A stretch of 64,000 bases of DNA from Variovorax sp. TBS-050B (GTDB lineage: Bacteria; Pseudomonadota; Gammaproteobacteria; Burkholderiales; Burkholderiaceae_C): positions 3,757,001 to 3,821,000 of the forward strand of contig NZ_JARXYR010000002.1 in NCBI RefSeq assembly GCF_029893635.1, given 5' to 3'. Below the pieces are notes generated by a model, which was not told the origin of the DNA, made no database searches, and saw only the letters and a program-made list of their open reading frames with translations. Shown piece after piece: positions 49,045 through 58,601 of this stretch. A program made the position numbers and the translations under genes. Within the stretch, counting starts at the first letter, position 1. Each line of letters opens with the position of its first letter.

Positions 49045-50400
49045 ATGAGTTGGTACAACAAGGTTGCATGGAGCGAAGGGCTCTTTCTGCGTCCGCAGCT
49101 GTTCCAGCAGCAGGAACGCTATCTGGAGCACCTCGCGCACAAGCGCGCGGCCGCCCTCGGCCCCTTTTTCTGGGGCTTCAGCCACTACGCCATCGACGCG
49201 GAATCGCTGTCGTTGGGCAAGGTGGTGCTGGCGAGCGCCGCGGGCACCTTTGCCGACGGCACCCCGTTCGAGGTTCCCGGGCAGGCGCCTCCACCCGCGC
49301 CGCTCACGATCCGGCCGGAGCACCTCGAACAGATCATCTATCTCGCCGTGCCCATTCGAACGCCGAACGGCGAGGAAACCACCTTCGACGAATCGGCGGC
49401 AAGCCACGCGTCGCTGGCGCGCTTCGGAGTCTTCGACACCGAGCTGCGTGATGCGAACTCGATCGGCCAGGGCCCCAAGACGGTCCAGTTGTCGCGGCTG
49501 AGGCTTCGGCTGCTGCCGCAGCGTGAACTGACCGATGCCTGGATCGGTCTGCCGTTGACCAAGGTGACGACGCTGCGCTCCGACGGAAGCATTGCGCTCG
49601 ATGCCCGGCTGATCCCGCCAGTGTCCGGCTACGGCGCCAGCAGTCTGCTGTCCGACTGGATCACCAACCTGCACGGCCTGTGCCGCCTGCGTGCGGAGTC
49701 CCTCGCCGGCCGGCTGACCGGCAATGACGGCAAGTCGAGCGAAGCCGCCGAAGTGTCGGACTTCCTGCTGCTTCAGATCCTCAATCGGTATGAGCCCTTG
49801 CTCGAGCACCGGCTGCGTGTTGCGGAAACCGCTCCCGAGGCGCTCTACACGCTGCTGCGAACGCTGAGCGGCGAACTGGCCACCTTCGTGCGCCCGAGCA
49901 TGCGCAGGCCCGGCCAGTACCCCGCGTACCAGCACGTCGATCCCTATCTGTCGTTCAAGGACCTGGTGGCCGACGTCCAGGCCCTGCTGAACGATGTGCT
50001 GGTGCGCAGCGCGCAGAACATTCCACTGGCCAGCCGTGCCAATGGCGTTCGTGTGGCGAGCGTGGACCCGTCGGAACTGCAGGGCTTTGCGAGCCTGGTG
50101 TTCGCCGTGACGGCGCACACGCCGCCCGACCAGCTGGCGACCCAGTTTCCCGCGCGCTGCAAGGTGGGGCCGAGCGATCGGCTGCCCGAACTCATCCGCT
50201 CGCATCTGCCCGGCATTCCACTGCAGAGCCTCCCGGTGCCGCCGCGCCAGATTCCCTTCAACGCCGGATTCGTCTATTTCCAGCTCGACCAGCGCGGTCC
50301 GCTCTGGGAGCACATGGCCAAGCACGGCGGCCTCGCACTGCACGTGGCGAGCGAGTTCCCGGGCCTGCGCATGGAACTGTGGGGCGTCCGCGAAAAATGA
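49045..50400 (+). CDS. tssK: T6SS baseplate protein TssK
   Basis: 451 residues. Connects the baseplate to the membrane complex. Family wording is VAWSEGLFLRPQLFQQQERYLEHL at the start and NAGFVYFQLDQRGPLWEHMAKHGGLALHVASEFPGLRMELWGVRE at the end. ATG 49045 gives MSWYNKVAWSEG; an upstream GTG at 49006 is less likely. Its stop is 34 bases before the beta-helix gene. Confidence 0.96.
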   Translation: MSWYNKVAWSEGLFLRPQLFQQQERYLEHLAHKRAAALGPFFWGFSHYAIDAESLSLGKVVLASAAGTFADGTPFEVPGQAPPPAPLTIRPEHLEQIIYLAVPIRTPNGEETTFDESAASHASLARFGVFDTELRDANSIGQGPKTVQLSRLRLRLLPQRELTDAWIGLPLTKVTTLRSDGSIALDARLIPPVSGYGASSLLSDWITNLHGLCRLRAESLAGRLTGNDGKSSEAAEVSDFLLLQILNRYEPLLEHRLRVAETAPEALYTLLRTLSGELATFVRPSMRRPGQYPAYQHVDPYLSFKDLVADVQALLNDVLVRSAQNIPLASRANGVRVASVDPSELQGFASLVFAVTAHTPPDQLATQFPARCKVGPSDRLPELIRSHLPGIPLQSLPVPPRQIPFNAGFVYFQLDQRGPLWEHMAKHGGLALHVASEFPGLRMELWGVREK

Positions 50401-50434
50401 AGATGCCAATCGGGTCACTGAGGGAGCGCGCAGC

Positions 50435-51115
50435 ATGAGCACCCCCATCACGAGCATGCAGAAGGAACACGCCCGGCTGCTCGACAACAGCGCAGCTTCG
50501 ATGACCATCTCGGGTGCCGACATGACGCCTGGCGAGTTCGCAGGCGTCGCATGGGTCAATCTCACCTTCACCGGGTGCGTCTTTGCCGGCAAGGGGAACA
50601 TCCGGCTCTCGGCGACAAGGGACTGCAAATTCATCGACTGCCGGTTCCTGGCGCCTGAACACGACTTCGGCGTGATGACGCAGGTCACCTTCAGCCACTG
50701 CCAGTCGGTCGGACGCTCCATCGTCAGCGGCGGCGACGGCAGCAAGGGTGTGCTGTTCGAGCGCTGCCGTTTCTCCGGTGGCGGCGCCGCGCCGGAGAGC
50801 CACGAAGGCATCGGGAGCACCGGTGAGACCGTCTTCCGCCAGTGCTCGGGCGCGGGCGAGGTATTGGTGGGCGGCACGAAGCTGGTCATCGATCGATGCA
50901 GCTTCGACAACATGACTTTCGTCGCGGGGCGTCAGGCCCGGCATGGGACGCCGCTCGCGGCCGTGGTGCTGATCGACGACTCCCAAGGAACAGGTCGCTG
51001 GCGGATGGTCGATTGCCGCACGAAGAAGACGCACGTGCAGAACAGCAGCTTCGATGAAATCGTCAGCGACAACTCCGAGAGCGAGTGGGACGAGGCACTG
51101 AGCCTGGCCCCGTGA
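50435..51115 (+). CDS. Cys-ladder beta-helix-like protein of unknown role in the T6SS operon
   Basis: 226 residues, no signal peptide or membrane segment. A hydrophobic-x-x-Cys motif recurs at Cys 48 (FTGC), 69 (FIDC), 89 (FSHC), 111 (FERC), 137 (FRQC), 155 (IDRC) and 194 (MVDC). The steps are 21, 20, 22, 26, 18 and 39 residues, so about one coil of 20 residues each, as in right-handed beta-helices or pentapeptide-like solenoids. Cysteines would stack in a ladder on one face. The C-terminus is acidic. It sits between tssK and tssL with gaps of 34 and 64 bases, so it is very likely co-transcribed. It is not one of the 13 core T6SS proteins; role unknown (structural accessory, adaptor or cargo). 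Confidence 0.75.
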   Translation: MSTPITSMQKEHARLLDNSAASMTISGADMTPGEFAGVAWVNLTFTGCVFAGKGNIRLSATRDCKFIDCRFLAPEHDFGVMTQVTFSHCQSVGRSIVSGGDGSKGVLFERCRFSGGGAAPESHEGIGSTGETVFRQCSGAGEVLVGGTKLVIDRCSFDNMTFVAGRQARHGTPLAAVVLIDDSQGTGRWRMVDCRTKKTHVQNSSFDEIVSDNSESEWDEALSLAP

Positions 51116-51179
51116 GCCGTTCCGACCGCCTTCCGTTCACCACGCACTCCACGATTCTTTTTGAAAACGGCAGATCCGC

Positions 51180-52577
51180 ATGGCGTACCAACATTCAGCC
51201 CCGTTCCACGAAGAGAACGACCCGCCCGTCTCCGCGCCGCCACCCAAGGCCGCGCCGGTGAGCGACGATCTGCCCAAGGGCATGCAGCTGGCAGCCGAGC
51301 CATCGATGCAGGCGCGCCTGGCTGCCGTCAAGGCGGCAGAGAACCCGCTGCTCGAGGCGGCGCAGCCGCTGCTGCGCGCGCTGGCGGACATGCCTGCGGA
51401 CCTCGAGGGCGAGGACTGCATCAAGGTGATGAGCCGCCTGCTGGAGCGGGAGGTCGTGAGTTTTCAGACGCTGTGCAGCGATGCGCAGATCCGGCACGAG
51501 CATGTGGTCGCGGCGAGCTATTCGCTGTGCACAGCGCTGGATGAAGCCGCCAACAGCACGGCATGGGGCGGTGCAAAGGGCGAGGAGGGCGCGGGCGCCT
51601 GGGCAGGCCGGCAGCTGGCTGCGCGTTTCCACGGCGACACCAAGGGCGGCGACAAGTTCTTTCTGCTCGTGGGGCGTCTTGCGGCCACACCGCAGGAGCA
51701 CATCGACCTGCTCGAACTCATGTACATCATCCTCGGACTGGGTTTCGAAGGCCGGTTCAGCCATGGTGGCGGCACCAACGCGCGCCGGCAGCTCGAAACG
51801 ATTCGCCACCGGCTGCTCACGCTGCTGACGCCCGCGCGCGGCGATGTGCCGCACGATCTTTCGCCGCACTGGAAGGGGGTCGGAGCCGGCAAGTTCCGTC
51901 TGCTGCGCAGCATTCCGGTATGGGTGACGGCCTCGCTGGTCGCGCTGGCGCTGGTGGCCCTTTTCTCCTGGTACAAGTACCAGCTGCTCCATCGGAGCCG
52001 GCAGGTGGAGGCGCACATTCGCGCCGTCGGTGCGATGCAGCCTCCGCCGAAGCCGCCGCGCAAGCCGCTGAGGCTCAAGGAACTGCTGAGCGAGGAGATC
52101 GCGCGCGGCACGGTCAGCGTCGACGAGGACGAGAACCGCAGCATCGTGAGCTTCAAGGGCGACGACATGTTCGTGCCCGGTCGTGCGCGTCTCAATCCAA
52201 AGATCCTGCCCGTCATCGCCAAGGCCGCCAGCGAGATCAACGAAGTGTCCGGCACCGTCCAGGTGACGGGGCACTCCGACAACCAGCCGATCAGGACGCG
52301 CGAGTTTCCCGACAACCAGGTCCTGAGCGAAAAGCGTGCGGATGCCGTGGCCGAGGTGCTCAAGGCCAACGGCGTCGCCGTCGCGCGCCTCAAGGTCGAG
52401 GGTCGCGGCGCCACGATGCCGATCGCGGACAACGCCACGGCCGCGGGCCGGTCTCGCAACCGTCGTGTCGAGATCGTCGTGATACAGAACGGCGCCGCCG
52501 CCTATTCCGCCACCGTGAGCGCGCCTGCCGCCGCACCACCTGATGCCAAGTCGCCAGGCCCGGCCGAACGGCGCTGA
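51180..52577 (+). CDS. tssL: T6SS inner-membrane protein TssL with C-terminal OmpA-like domain
   Basis: 465 residues. A Pro-rich N-terminal tail (1-45), a cytoplasmic DotU domain (about 50-225: ENPLLEAAQPLLRALADM, TALDEAANSTAWG, LLELMYIILGLGFEGRF), one transmembrane helix (about 245-264) and a periplasmic OmpA/MotB-like domain (about 315-443: SFKGDDMFVPGRARL, TGHSDNQPIRT, LSEKRADAVAEVL, GRSRNRRVEIVV). The last binds peptidoglycan, making this the 'extended' TssL that anchors itself to the wall without a separate TagL. tssM follows after 17 bases. Confidence 0.95.
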   Translation: MAYQHSAPFHEENDPPVSAPPPKAAPVSDDLPKGMQLAAEPSMQARLAAVKAAENPLLEAAQPLLRALADMPADLEGEDCIKVMSRLLEREVVSFQTLCSDAQIRHEHVVAASYSLCTALDEAANSTAWGGAKGEEGAGAWAGRQLAARFHGDTKGGDKFFLLVGRLAATPQEHIDLLELMYIILGLGFEGRFSHGGGTNARRQLETIRHRLLTLLTPARGDVPHDLSPHWKGVGAGKFRLLRSIPVWVTASLVALALVALFSWYKYQLLHRSRQVEAHIRAVGAMQPPPKPPRKPLRLKELLSEEIARGTVSVDEDENRSIVSFKGDDMFVPGRARLNPKILPVIAKAASEINEVSGTVQVTGHSDNQPIRTREFPDNQVLSEKRADAVAEVLKANGVAVARLKVEGRGATMPIADNATAAGRSRNRRVEIVVIQNGAAAYSATVSAPAAAPPDAKSPGPAERR

Positions 52578-52594
52578 GCCGACGCGGAGATTCC

Positions 52595-55500
52595 ATGCAA
52601 TACCTCAGACAATTCCTGGGCTTCGTCTTCTCTCGCCAGATGCTGGCTTTCACGGCCATGGTGGTGCTGGCGCTGGTGATCTGGTTCCTCGGGCCACTGA
52701 TCGCCTTCGACGGGCTGCGCCCGCTGGCGACCGCGGGGGTGCGCGTCGCGATCATCGTCTTGCTGCTCACCACGGGCATCCTCTGGCTGGTCAATGGTCC
52801 GGTCAGCCTCGTGGGCGTGGTGGCGCTGTGCCTTCTGGTGTGGCATGCGGGTCCGCTGCTGTCGCTGGGCAGTGCCAAACCGCTGGCGTCGGTGGGAACG
52901 CGAACGCTCGTCGTCGGCGTGATTCTGCTGATCTGCGCGGTGTACTGGCTCTTCTGGCTGCGCAAGAAGCTCCAGGACGATGCCTTCCTGCAGAAATTCC
53001 TGAACTTCGGCAAGCCACCCGCGGAGGACAACGCTGCGAAAGAAGAGCTCAAGACGGTCGGCAAGATCGTTCAGAGCGCCGTCACGCAACTCAAGCGCCT
53101 GCGCTCCGGCGGCGGGCTGCGGCGCATCCTCGAAGGCAAGCGCTACCTGTACGAACTGCCGTGGTACGTCATCGTCGGCAGTCCGGGCGCGGGAAAGACC
53201 ACCGCGCTGCTGAATTCGGGCCTGCAGTTTCCGGTGGCGCACCAGATGGGGAAGGCGCCCCGGAGCATGGCGTTGCAGTCGCAGGGCGGAACGATGCACT
53301 GCGACTGGTGGTTCACCAATGAGGCCGTGCTGATCGACACCGCGGGCCGCTACACCACGCATGACAGCAATGTCACTGCCGACACCGCCGAGTGGCGCGG
53401 TTTTCTGGGCTTGCTGCGCAAGCACCGGACCCGTGCGCCGATCAACGGCGCCATCGTCGCGATCAACGCGGCCGAACTGCTGACGCTCGGCGAGGCCGAT
53501 CGCGTCGCCTACGCCGGCCGGGTTCGCGACCGGCTGGCGGAGCTGCGCGAGCAGCTCGGCATCCGCTTTCCCGTGTACGTGATCGTCACCAAGCTCGACC
53601 TGCTGAGCGGCTTCTGCGAATACTTCCAGTCGCTCACCAGCGAAGGCCGTGCGCAGACCTGGGGGTTCACGCTGCCGTACCAGGGCTTGAAGGGGAACAT
53701 GCGCCTCGGCGCCGCCGACATTGCCGGACAGCGCGAAGCCCTGCGCGAGAAGGTAAGCACCGAACTGGCGCTGCTGAAGGACCGCCTCGCCGCAGGCCTG
53801 CGGTCGCGCCTCAACGAGGAGTTCGACGTCGATCGTCGCCGGCGCATGTTCGCGTTGCCGCAGGAAGTGGCCGGTCTGGCGGTGCCGCTGACCCAGATGA
53901 TCGACGAAGTGTTCCTCGACTCGCGTTTCGACGGCACGCAACTCCATCACACACTGCGCGGCGTCTACTTCACGAGCGGGGCGCAGGCTGACGTCGATCT
54001 GCCGGCGGACCCCGGCACGCTGGTGCAGCGCCTCTGGCGCAGCCTCGGCCGCAGCCCGATGGGCACGCCGGCGGCGAAAGAGAGCGACGCGCCTGCGCCG
54101 GCCGAAGGCGCGACGGTCGAGCAGGCGGGGGAGGGCGGGTCGCAGCCAAGCGCAGCGCCCGCCCCCCGCGGCGCCGAAGTGCCGGCGATCGCCACCTCCC
54201 CGACGCGCGGCCAGCAGGGCTTCTTCCTGCAGCACCTGCTGACCAAGGTGATCATTCCCGAAGCGCATCTGGTGCGACCCAACCTGCGGTGGGAGTTTCG
54301 CTTTCGCCTGCTGCGCCTCATGGGCCACACCCTTTCGCTGGTCATCTTCCTATGGCTGGCGAGTGCGCTGGCGCTGAGCTTCGGAAACAACCGCGACTAC
54401 CTCGTCGCAGTGGACAAGCGCGCCGGGGAGCTCGCGGACAAGGTACGCAGCCTGTTCGCCGACTTCAAGCCGGTCGGCGTGCCCGACGTGCTCGACAGCG
54501 CACGCGAGCTGCCGACCTATCCGGGCGTCGACCTCGACGCGCCGCCGGCGAGCTTCCGTTACGGCCTCAACAGCATCCCGCCGGTGCTCGAAGCCTCCGC
54601 GCACACCTATGCGCACTTGCAGGACCGCATGCTGCTGCCGTCGATCCTGCAGCGGATGGAGGCCGTGCTGGCGCAGAGCGTCAAGGACCGGGATGCCAAG
54701 AGCGCCTACGAGACCCTGCGCGTGTACAAGCTGCTGCACGACCGCACGCGCTTCGCGCAGGAAGGCGGCGCGATGGACGTGAAGACGTGGGTGCTCAAGG
54801 ACTGGGAGCTCACGGGCAGCGCCGCCGCTTTCGGCGGACGCGCCTCGATGGTGGGGCATGTCGACGCACTCTTCTCGGGGGCACGCGTGGTGCAGTCGCC
54901 TTCGCTGCCTAACGAGGCACTGGTGCGCGAGGTTCAAGCCTTTCTCGACAGCAACACCTCGACGCAGCGCGTCTACGAGCGCGCCAAGGCGGCCATGCGC
55001 CATCAGGCGCCGCAGGAGTTCACGCTGATCCGCGCGGTCGGCCCGCAGGCCGGCACGGTGTTCTCGCGCGCCGGCGGACTGCCGCTCGAGAAAGGCGTGC
55101 CGGGCCTGTTCACCTACGACGGCTACCACGAGCTGTTCAACAAGCGCCTGCCCGAGTTCGTCGGACGTGCGCTAGAGGACGACGCCTGGGTGATGGGCCG
55201 GGACCTGGGCGGGTCTGCGGCCATGGGGGGGCGCACGCGGAAGGCGCTGGACGAAGCCGCGGCGGGGCTGCGCACCGATCCGCTGCTCGAAGACATCCGG
55301 CGCCAATACCTGAACGAATACGCCAGATACTGGGAGGATTTCCTCGAATCAATCCGCATCGTCAGCAGCGGCAGCGCAGGCCATGAAGCCCGCGCTGCGG
55401 ACATCGAGGCGCCCGGCTCCAACCTGGGTTTCGATCTTGCCGTCTTGCGCCAGTTCGCCGCGCCGGACTCGCCGCTGACCCGGCTGGCACGCGCCGCCGC

Positions 55501-56791
55501 ACACGAGACCACACTGTCCCGTCCGCTCGTCGCGCGGGCGCAGGAGGAGAAGAGCCTGCTGGACAAGGCCTCCGAAGGCCTCGCCAAGCAGACCCGCGAG
55601 ATCGGAAGGAACTTCGGCATCCGGAGCGAGGAGCGGATGGAGAAGCAACTCGTCGACGACCGTTTCGCCGCGCTGCGCGAAGTCGTGACCGGGCAGCCCG
55701 ATGCGGGCCTCGGCACCGCGACGCCGGCCGCGGCGGGTGGTGCGAAGCCCGGCCTGGAGGCGATCTCGGGGCTGATCAACGAGTTCTACACCCTGCTCGT
55801 GGTGGCCGACACGGCGCTCACGGCGAACAGCCTGCCGCCCGGTGGCGGGGAGGTGGGCATGCGCCTGAAGCTGGAGGCCGGCAAGTTGCCGGCGCCCTTT
55901 CGCGAGGTGTTGAGCGCGCTTGCCGCCAGCGGCAGCGACAAGGTGGTGCAGGGCTCGACCGAAATCCTCCGCAAGCAGGCGCGCTTGCAGTTCGATCGCC
56001 TCATGGGACTGATGTCGGCGCAAGTGGCCGAAGGCTGCAAGCGCGGCATCGAAGGCCGCTATCCGTTCGCTGCTGTTGCGCAGGATGTCGCCATCGAAGA
56101 TTTCACCCAGGTCTTCGCCGCGGGCGGAACGATCGACGAGTACTTCACCAAGTACCTGGCGCCCCTGGTCGACACCAGCGCGCGTCCCTGGCGCTACAAG
56201 AATCCGGCGCTGGCCAACGCCATGGTCGGCGCGGAAGGCGTCGGCGCGGGCGTCGCGCCAGCACCGGCCACCACGGGGCCGACATTGCTCGGCGAGCTGC
56301 TCAAGCTGCTCGCGCAAGGCGGCCCGAACCTCGAAGCCTTCTACCGCGCGCAGAAGATCCGCGAGCTGTTCTTTCGGGACGCCGGAAACAAGAAGCCGTC
56401 ATGGACGATGGAAATGAAAGTGCTCGAACTCGATCCGACCATCACCGACTTGGTGATCGACATCGACGGGCAGGGGCAGCGCTACATTCACGGCCCCGTG
56501 CAGAGCTTCACGGTCAACTGGCCGGGCCAGCGCGGCGGCTCCATGACAGAGCTCATCGCGAATCCCAAGGTGTCGGGGGCGACCTCGACGGTGCGGACGA
56601 CCGGGCCCTGGGCACTTTTCCGGCTGCTCGACAAGGGCCGCATCGTGAGCACCGCGACATCGGGCCGCGTGAACGTCGAGTACCTCTTCGACGGCCGCAA
56701 GGCCTTGCTGGACATCAGCGCGGGCAGCCAGCCCAATCCGCTCAACAGCGACGTGCTCAAGGGCTTTCGCTGCCCGAGCGCGGCGATCTGA
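52595..56791 (+). CDS. tssM: T6SS inner-membrane protein TssM (IcmF)
   Basis: 1398 residues, longer than the usual 1100-1300. Helices at about 17-35, 50-67, 72-88 and 105-122, one more than the typical N-terminal pair, then a cytoplasmic NTPase domain with an intact Walker A GSPGAGKT (195-202), a Pro/Ala-rich linker (about 485-530), a further transmembrane helix (about 575-598) and a large periplasmic part that contacts TssJ. The C-terminus has FTVNWPGQRGGSM and TGPWALFRLLDKGRI. TssM bridges TssL and TssJ. Confidence 0.95.
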   Translation: MQYLRQFLGFVFSRQMLAFTAMVVLALVIWFLGPLIAFDGLRPLATAGVRVAIIVLLLTTGILWLVNGPVSLVGVVALCLLVWHAGPLLSLGSAKPLASVGTRTLVVGVILLICAVYWLFWLRKKLQDDAFLQKFLNFGKPPAEDNAAKEELKTVGKIVQSAVTQLKRLRSGGGLRRILEGKRYLYELPWYVIVGSPGAGKTTALLNSGLQFPVAHQMGKAPRSMALQSQGGTMHCDWWFTNEAVLIDTAGRYTTHDSNVTADTAEWRGFLGLLRKHRTRAPINGAIVAINAAELLTLGEADRVAYAGRVRDRLAELREQLGIRFPVYVIVTKLDLLSGFCEYFQSLTSEGRAQTWGFTLPYQGLKGNMRLGAADIAGQREALREKVSTELALLKDRLAAGLRSRLNEEFDVDRRRRMFALPQEVAGLAVPLTQMIDEVFLDSRFDGTQLHHTLRGVYFTSGAQADVDLPADPGTLVQRLWRSLGRSPMGTPAAKESDAPAPAEGATVEQAGEGGSQPSAAPAPRGAEVPAIATSPTRGQQGFFLQHLLTKVIIPEAHLVRPNLRWEFRFRLLRLMGHTLSLVIFLWLASALALSFGNNRDYLVAVDKRAGELADKVRSLFADFKPVGVPDVLDSARELPTYPGVDLDAPPASFRYGLNSIPPVLEASAHTYAHLQDRMLLPSILQRMEAVLAQSVKDRDAKSAYETLRVYKLLHDRTRFAQEGGAMDVKTWVLKDWELTGSAAAFGGRASMVGHVDALFSGARVVQSPSLPNEALVREVQAFLDSNTSTQRVYERAKAAMRHQAPQEFTLIRAVGPQAGTVFSRAGGLPLEKGVPGLFTYDGYHELFNKRLPEFVGRALEDDAWVMGRDLGGSAAMGGRTRKALDEAAAGLRTDPLLEDIRRQYLNEYARYWEDFLESIRIVSSGSAGHEARAADIEAPGSNLGFDLAVLRQFAAPDSPLTRLARAAAHETTLSRPLVARAQEEKSLLDKASEGLAKQTREIGRNFGIRSEERMEKQLVDDRFAALREVVTGQPDAGLGTATPAAAGGAKPGLEAISGLINEFYTLLVVADTALTANSLPPGGGEVGMRLKLEAGKLPAPFREVLSALAASGSDKVVQGSTEILRKQARLQFDRLMGLMSAQVAEGCKRGIEGRYPFAAVAQDVAIEDFTQVFAAGGTIDEYFTKYLAPLVDTSARPWRYKNPALANAMVGAEGVGAGVAPAPATTGPTLLGELLKLLAQGGPNLEAFYRAQKIRELFFRDAGNKKPSWTMEMKVLELDPTITDLVIDIDGQGQRYIHGPVQSFTVNWPGQRGGSMTELIANPKVSGATSTVRTTGPWALFRLLDKGRIVSTATSGRVNVEYLFDGRKALLDISAGSQPNPLNSDVLKGFRCPSAAI

Positions 56792-56805
56792 ACGGTGCGA
56801 GACGC

Positions 56806-57546
56806 ATGCTGCAACGGCTCGTCGCTTCCCGCCTGATCACGCCGCCCGCCATCTGGGGCAAGCTGGCCGGGCATGCGGACTTCGTGCGCAGTCACGTGCG
56901 CCACGGCGAAAGCGAGGGCTGGCAGGCCTGGCTCGCGCAGCAAGGCCGTCCGGGCGGCATCGGGCCGGAGGCGTCGCTCCCCGCGAGCTTCGTGCTGCCG
57001 CCCGGGACGCTGGGCTTCGCGCGGTCGCGCTTCGTGGTCGGGGTGATCGTGCCGACGACGGACAAGGTGGGCAGGTCGCACGCACTGCTCGTCTACCAGC
57101 TCGCCCACCTGCGCTGGCTTCGGCAGCATTTCGGACGGCGGGGCCCGCGGGCGCACGACTGGTTCTTCTGGCTTGCGCGCGTGGTGGCGCGCCATGCCAG
57201 CCTGGGAGTCGACGCCGACATCGAGTCGCTGGAGCGCGGCGTCTACCGGGTCTGGCAGCTGCATGCGCCCGGGCTGGCGCAGTTGCTGGGCCGGCCGGCA
57301 TCTGCCGCGGAGAGCGACCAGCGGCGTCTCCAGCGGATGCAACGCGTGCTGGACGACTTGAGCGGTCCCGCGCCCGCCCGCGATTCTGCTGCGCAGTTGC
57401 AAGGCGTGCGCCACTTTCCCTGGGCCGACTGGCCCGGCTGCCTGTACGGCCCGCGCGGCGAAGGCGCCTTCTGGCAGCAGGATGCGCAGGGCGGCTATGT
57501 CAACGCGGCGGCACGGCTCCCGGCCTTGTGGAGCGAAGTGGAATGA
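56806..57546 (+). CDS. tagF: T6SS accessory protein TagF
   Basis: 246 residues of the TagF family. It begins LITPPAIWGKLAGHADFVRSHVRHGE and later has LPASFVLPPGTLGFARSRFVVGVIVPTTDKVGRSHALLVY. In other species TagF represses the T6SS after translation, alone or fused to PppA; here no PppA-like phosphatase is fused or adjacent. It starts 14 bases after tssM and overlaps tagK by 4 bases (ATGA). Confidence 0.88.
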   Translation: MLQRLVASRLITPPAIWGKLAGHADFVRSHVRHGESEGWQAWLAQQGRPGGIGPEASLPASFVLPPGTLGFARSRFVVGVIVPTTDKVGRSHALLVYQLAHLRWLRQHFGRRGPRAHDWFFWLARVVARHASLGVDADIESLERGVYRVWQLHAPGLAQLLGRPASAAESDQRRLQRMQRVLDDLSGPAPARDSAAQLQGVRHFPWADWPGCLYGPRGEGAFWQQDAQGGYVNAAARLPALWSEVE

Positions 57547-58601
57547 ACAAGCCCGAGCTCGATGACCCCGTGGCAGCGCTTCGGTTGCGCCTGGTGCGCA
57601 GCCGCGGCCGCGCCAGGGACCGGGCGCTGGTCTTCCCGGCCGCGGGCGCGGGCATGGCGGACGCCCTCGCGCTCGGCGGCGACGGCGGCGAGGCCCCGGA
57701 TGCGCAATGGCGGGCGGCCAATCTGTGCCGCATCACATGGCAGGCTCAGCGCTGGCAGTTTTTCAACGCCAGTTCCGCGGTCGTCTGCTCGCTCAACGGC
57801 GAACGCGTGTGGCCTCACCAGTGGGCCGATCTGCGTCCCGGCGACGCCCTGGAAGTCGGCTTGCTGAGGTTCGTGGTGCAGGGCGCGGCGGGCGACGCGG
57901 CCCCGCTGGCCGACGTCGATTTCGAGTTGCGTGATCTTGCGACCTTGCTGCCTGACGCCGCGCAGCGCCCGTCGGCCCATGGCAGCAAGCTCGACGACCT
58001 GTTCGGCGTGCTTGGCATCGAAGGCGCCGGGCCGCAGCCGGCCGAGGATCTGCTGGCCGAACTGCTCGGAGAGCCGCCGACGCATGCCGGGCGGTCTCCC
58101 GAGCCGCTGACACCGCTCCTGGCCGATGGTGAGGGCGGTGGCATCGACATCGACGCCCCCGCCAACGCCGGCCCGCAGCACACCCGTGCGGGCCCGTCGG
58201 CGCTCTTCGACGCGCTGAACGACGAGTTCGAGCGGGTGGTGCGCGACCCCGCGCAATTGACCGGTCGTGCCGACTGGGATTCGGCGCCCGCCCCTGGCGG
58301 AGAGCGCGTTCCCACGCTCGAGGAACTGAGCCGGGCGGCCGGCGAATACCACCTGCTGCGCGACATTCTTCAGGCCCGCGAGGGCATCGACCAGCTCATC
58401 GCCGAGATCGATCCGCTCGGTCCCGCGGTGCTGCTGGAGGAGTCGTCGGCCGAAGACGTGCTGCGCCTGTTCGCGGCGCGGCTGGCGCGCGAGCGCAGGA
58501 CGGCGGTGCCGAGCCTGACCCGGCGCGAGCACCACGACCTGTCGCCCGACAGCCATGTGCAGATCGGCAACTTCCGCGCCGACAAGGATTCTTCTTCATG
58601 A
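57543..58601 (+). CDS. tagK: T6SS-associated protein TagK (FHA-like N-terminus)
   Basis: 352 residues. The N-terminal half resembles a degenerate forkhead-associated domain (NLCRITWQAQRWQFFNASSAVVCSLNGERV, then LRPGDALEVGLLRFVV). The C-terminal part has the TagK-type LDDLFGVLGIEGAG and DPLGPAVLLEESSAEDVLRLFAARL. ATG 57543 overlaps the tagF stop, and its own stop overlaps tagJ by 4 bases. The family is found in Burkholderiales T6SS clusters; a phosphothreonine-reading role is possible but not shown. The family call is from memory of similar proteins. Confidence 0.75.
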   Translation: MNKPELDDPVAALRLRLVRSRGRARDRALVFPAAGAGMADALALGGDGGEAPDAQWRAANLCRITWQAQRWQFFNASSAVVCSLNGERVWPHQWADLRPGDALEVGLLRFVVQGAAGDAAPLADVDFELRDLATLLPDAAQRPSAHGSKLDDLFGVLGIEGAGPQPAEDLLAELLGEPPTHAGRSPEPLTPLLADGEGGGIDIDAPANAGPQHTRAGPSALFDALNDEFERVVRDPAQLTGRADWDSAPAPGGERVPTLEELSRAAGEYHLLRDILQAREGIDQLIAEIDPLGPAVLLEESSAEDVLRLFAARLARERRTAVPSLTRREHHDLSPDSHVQIGNFRADKDSSS

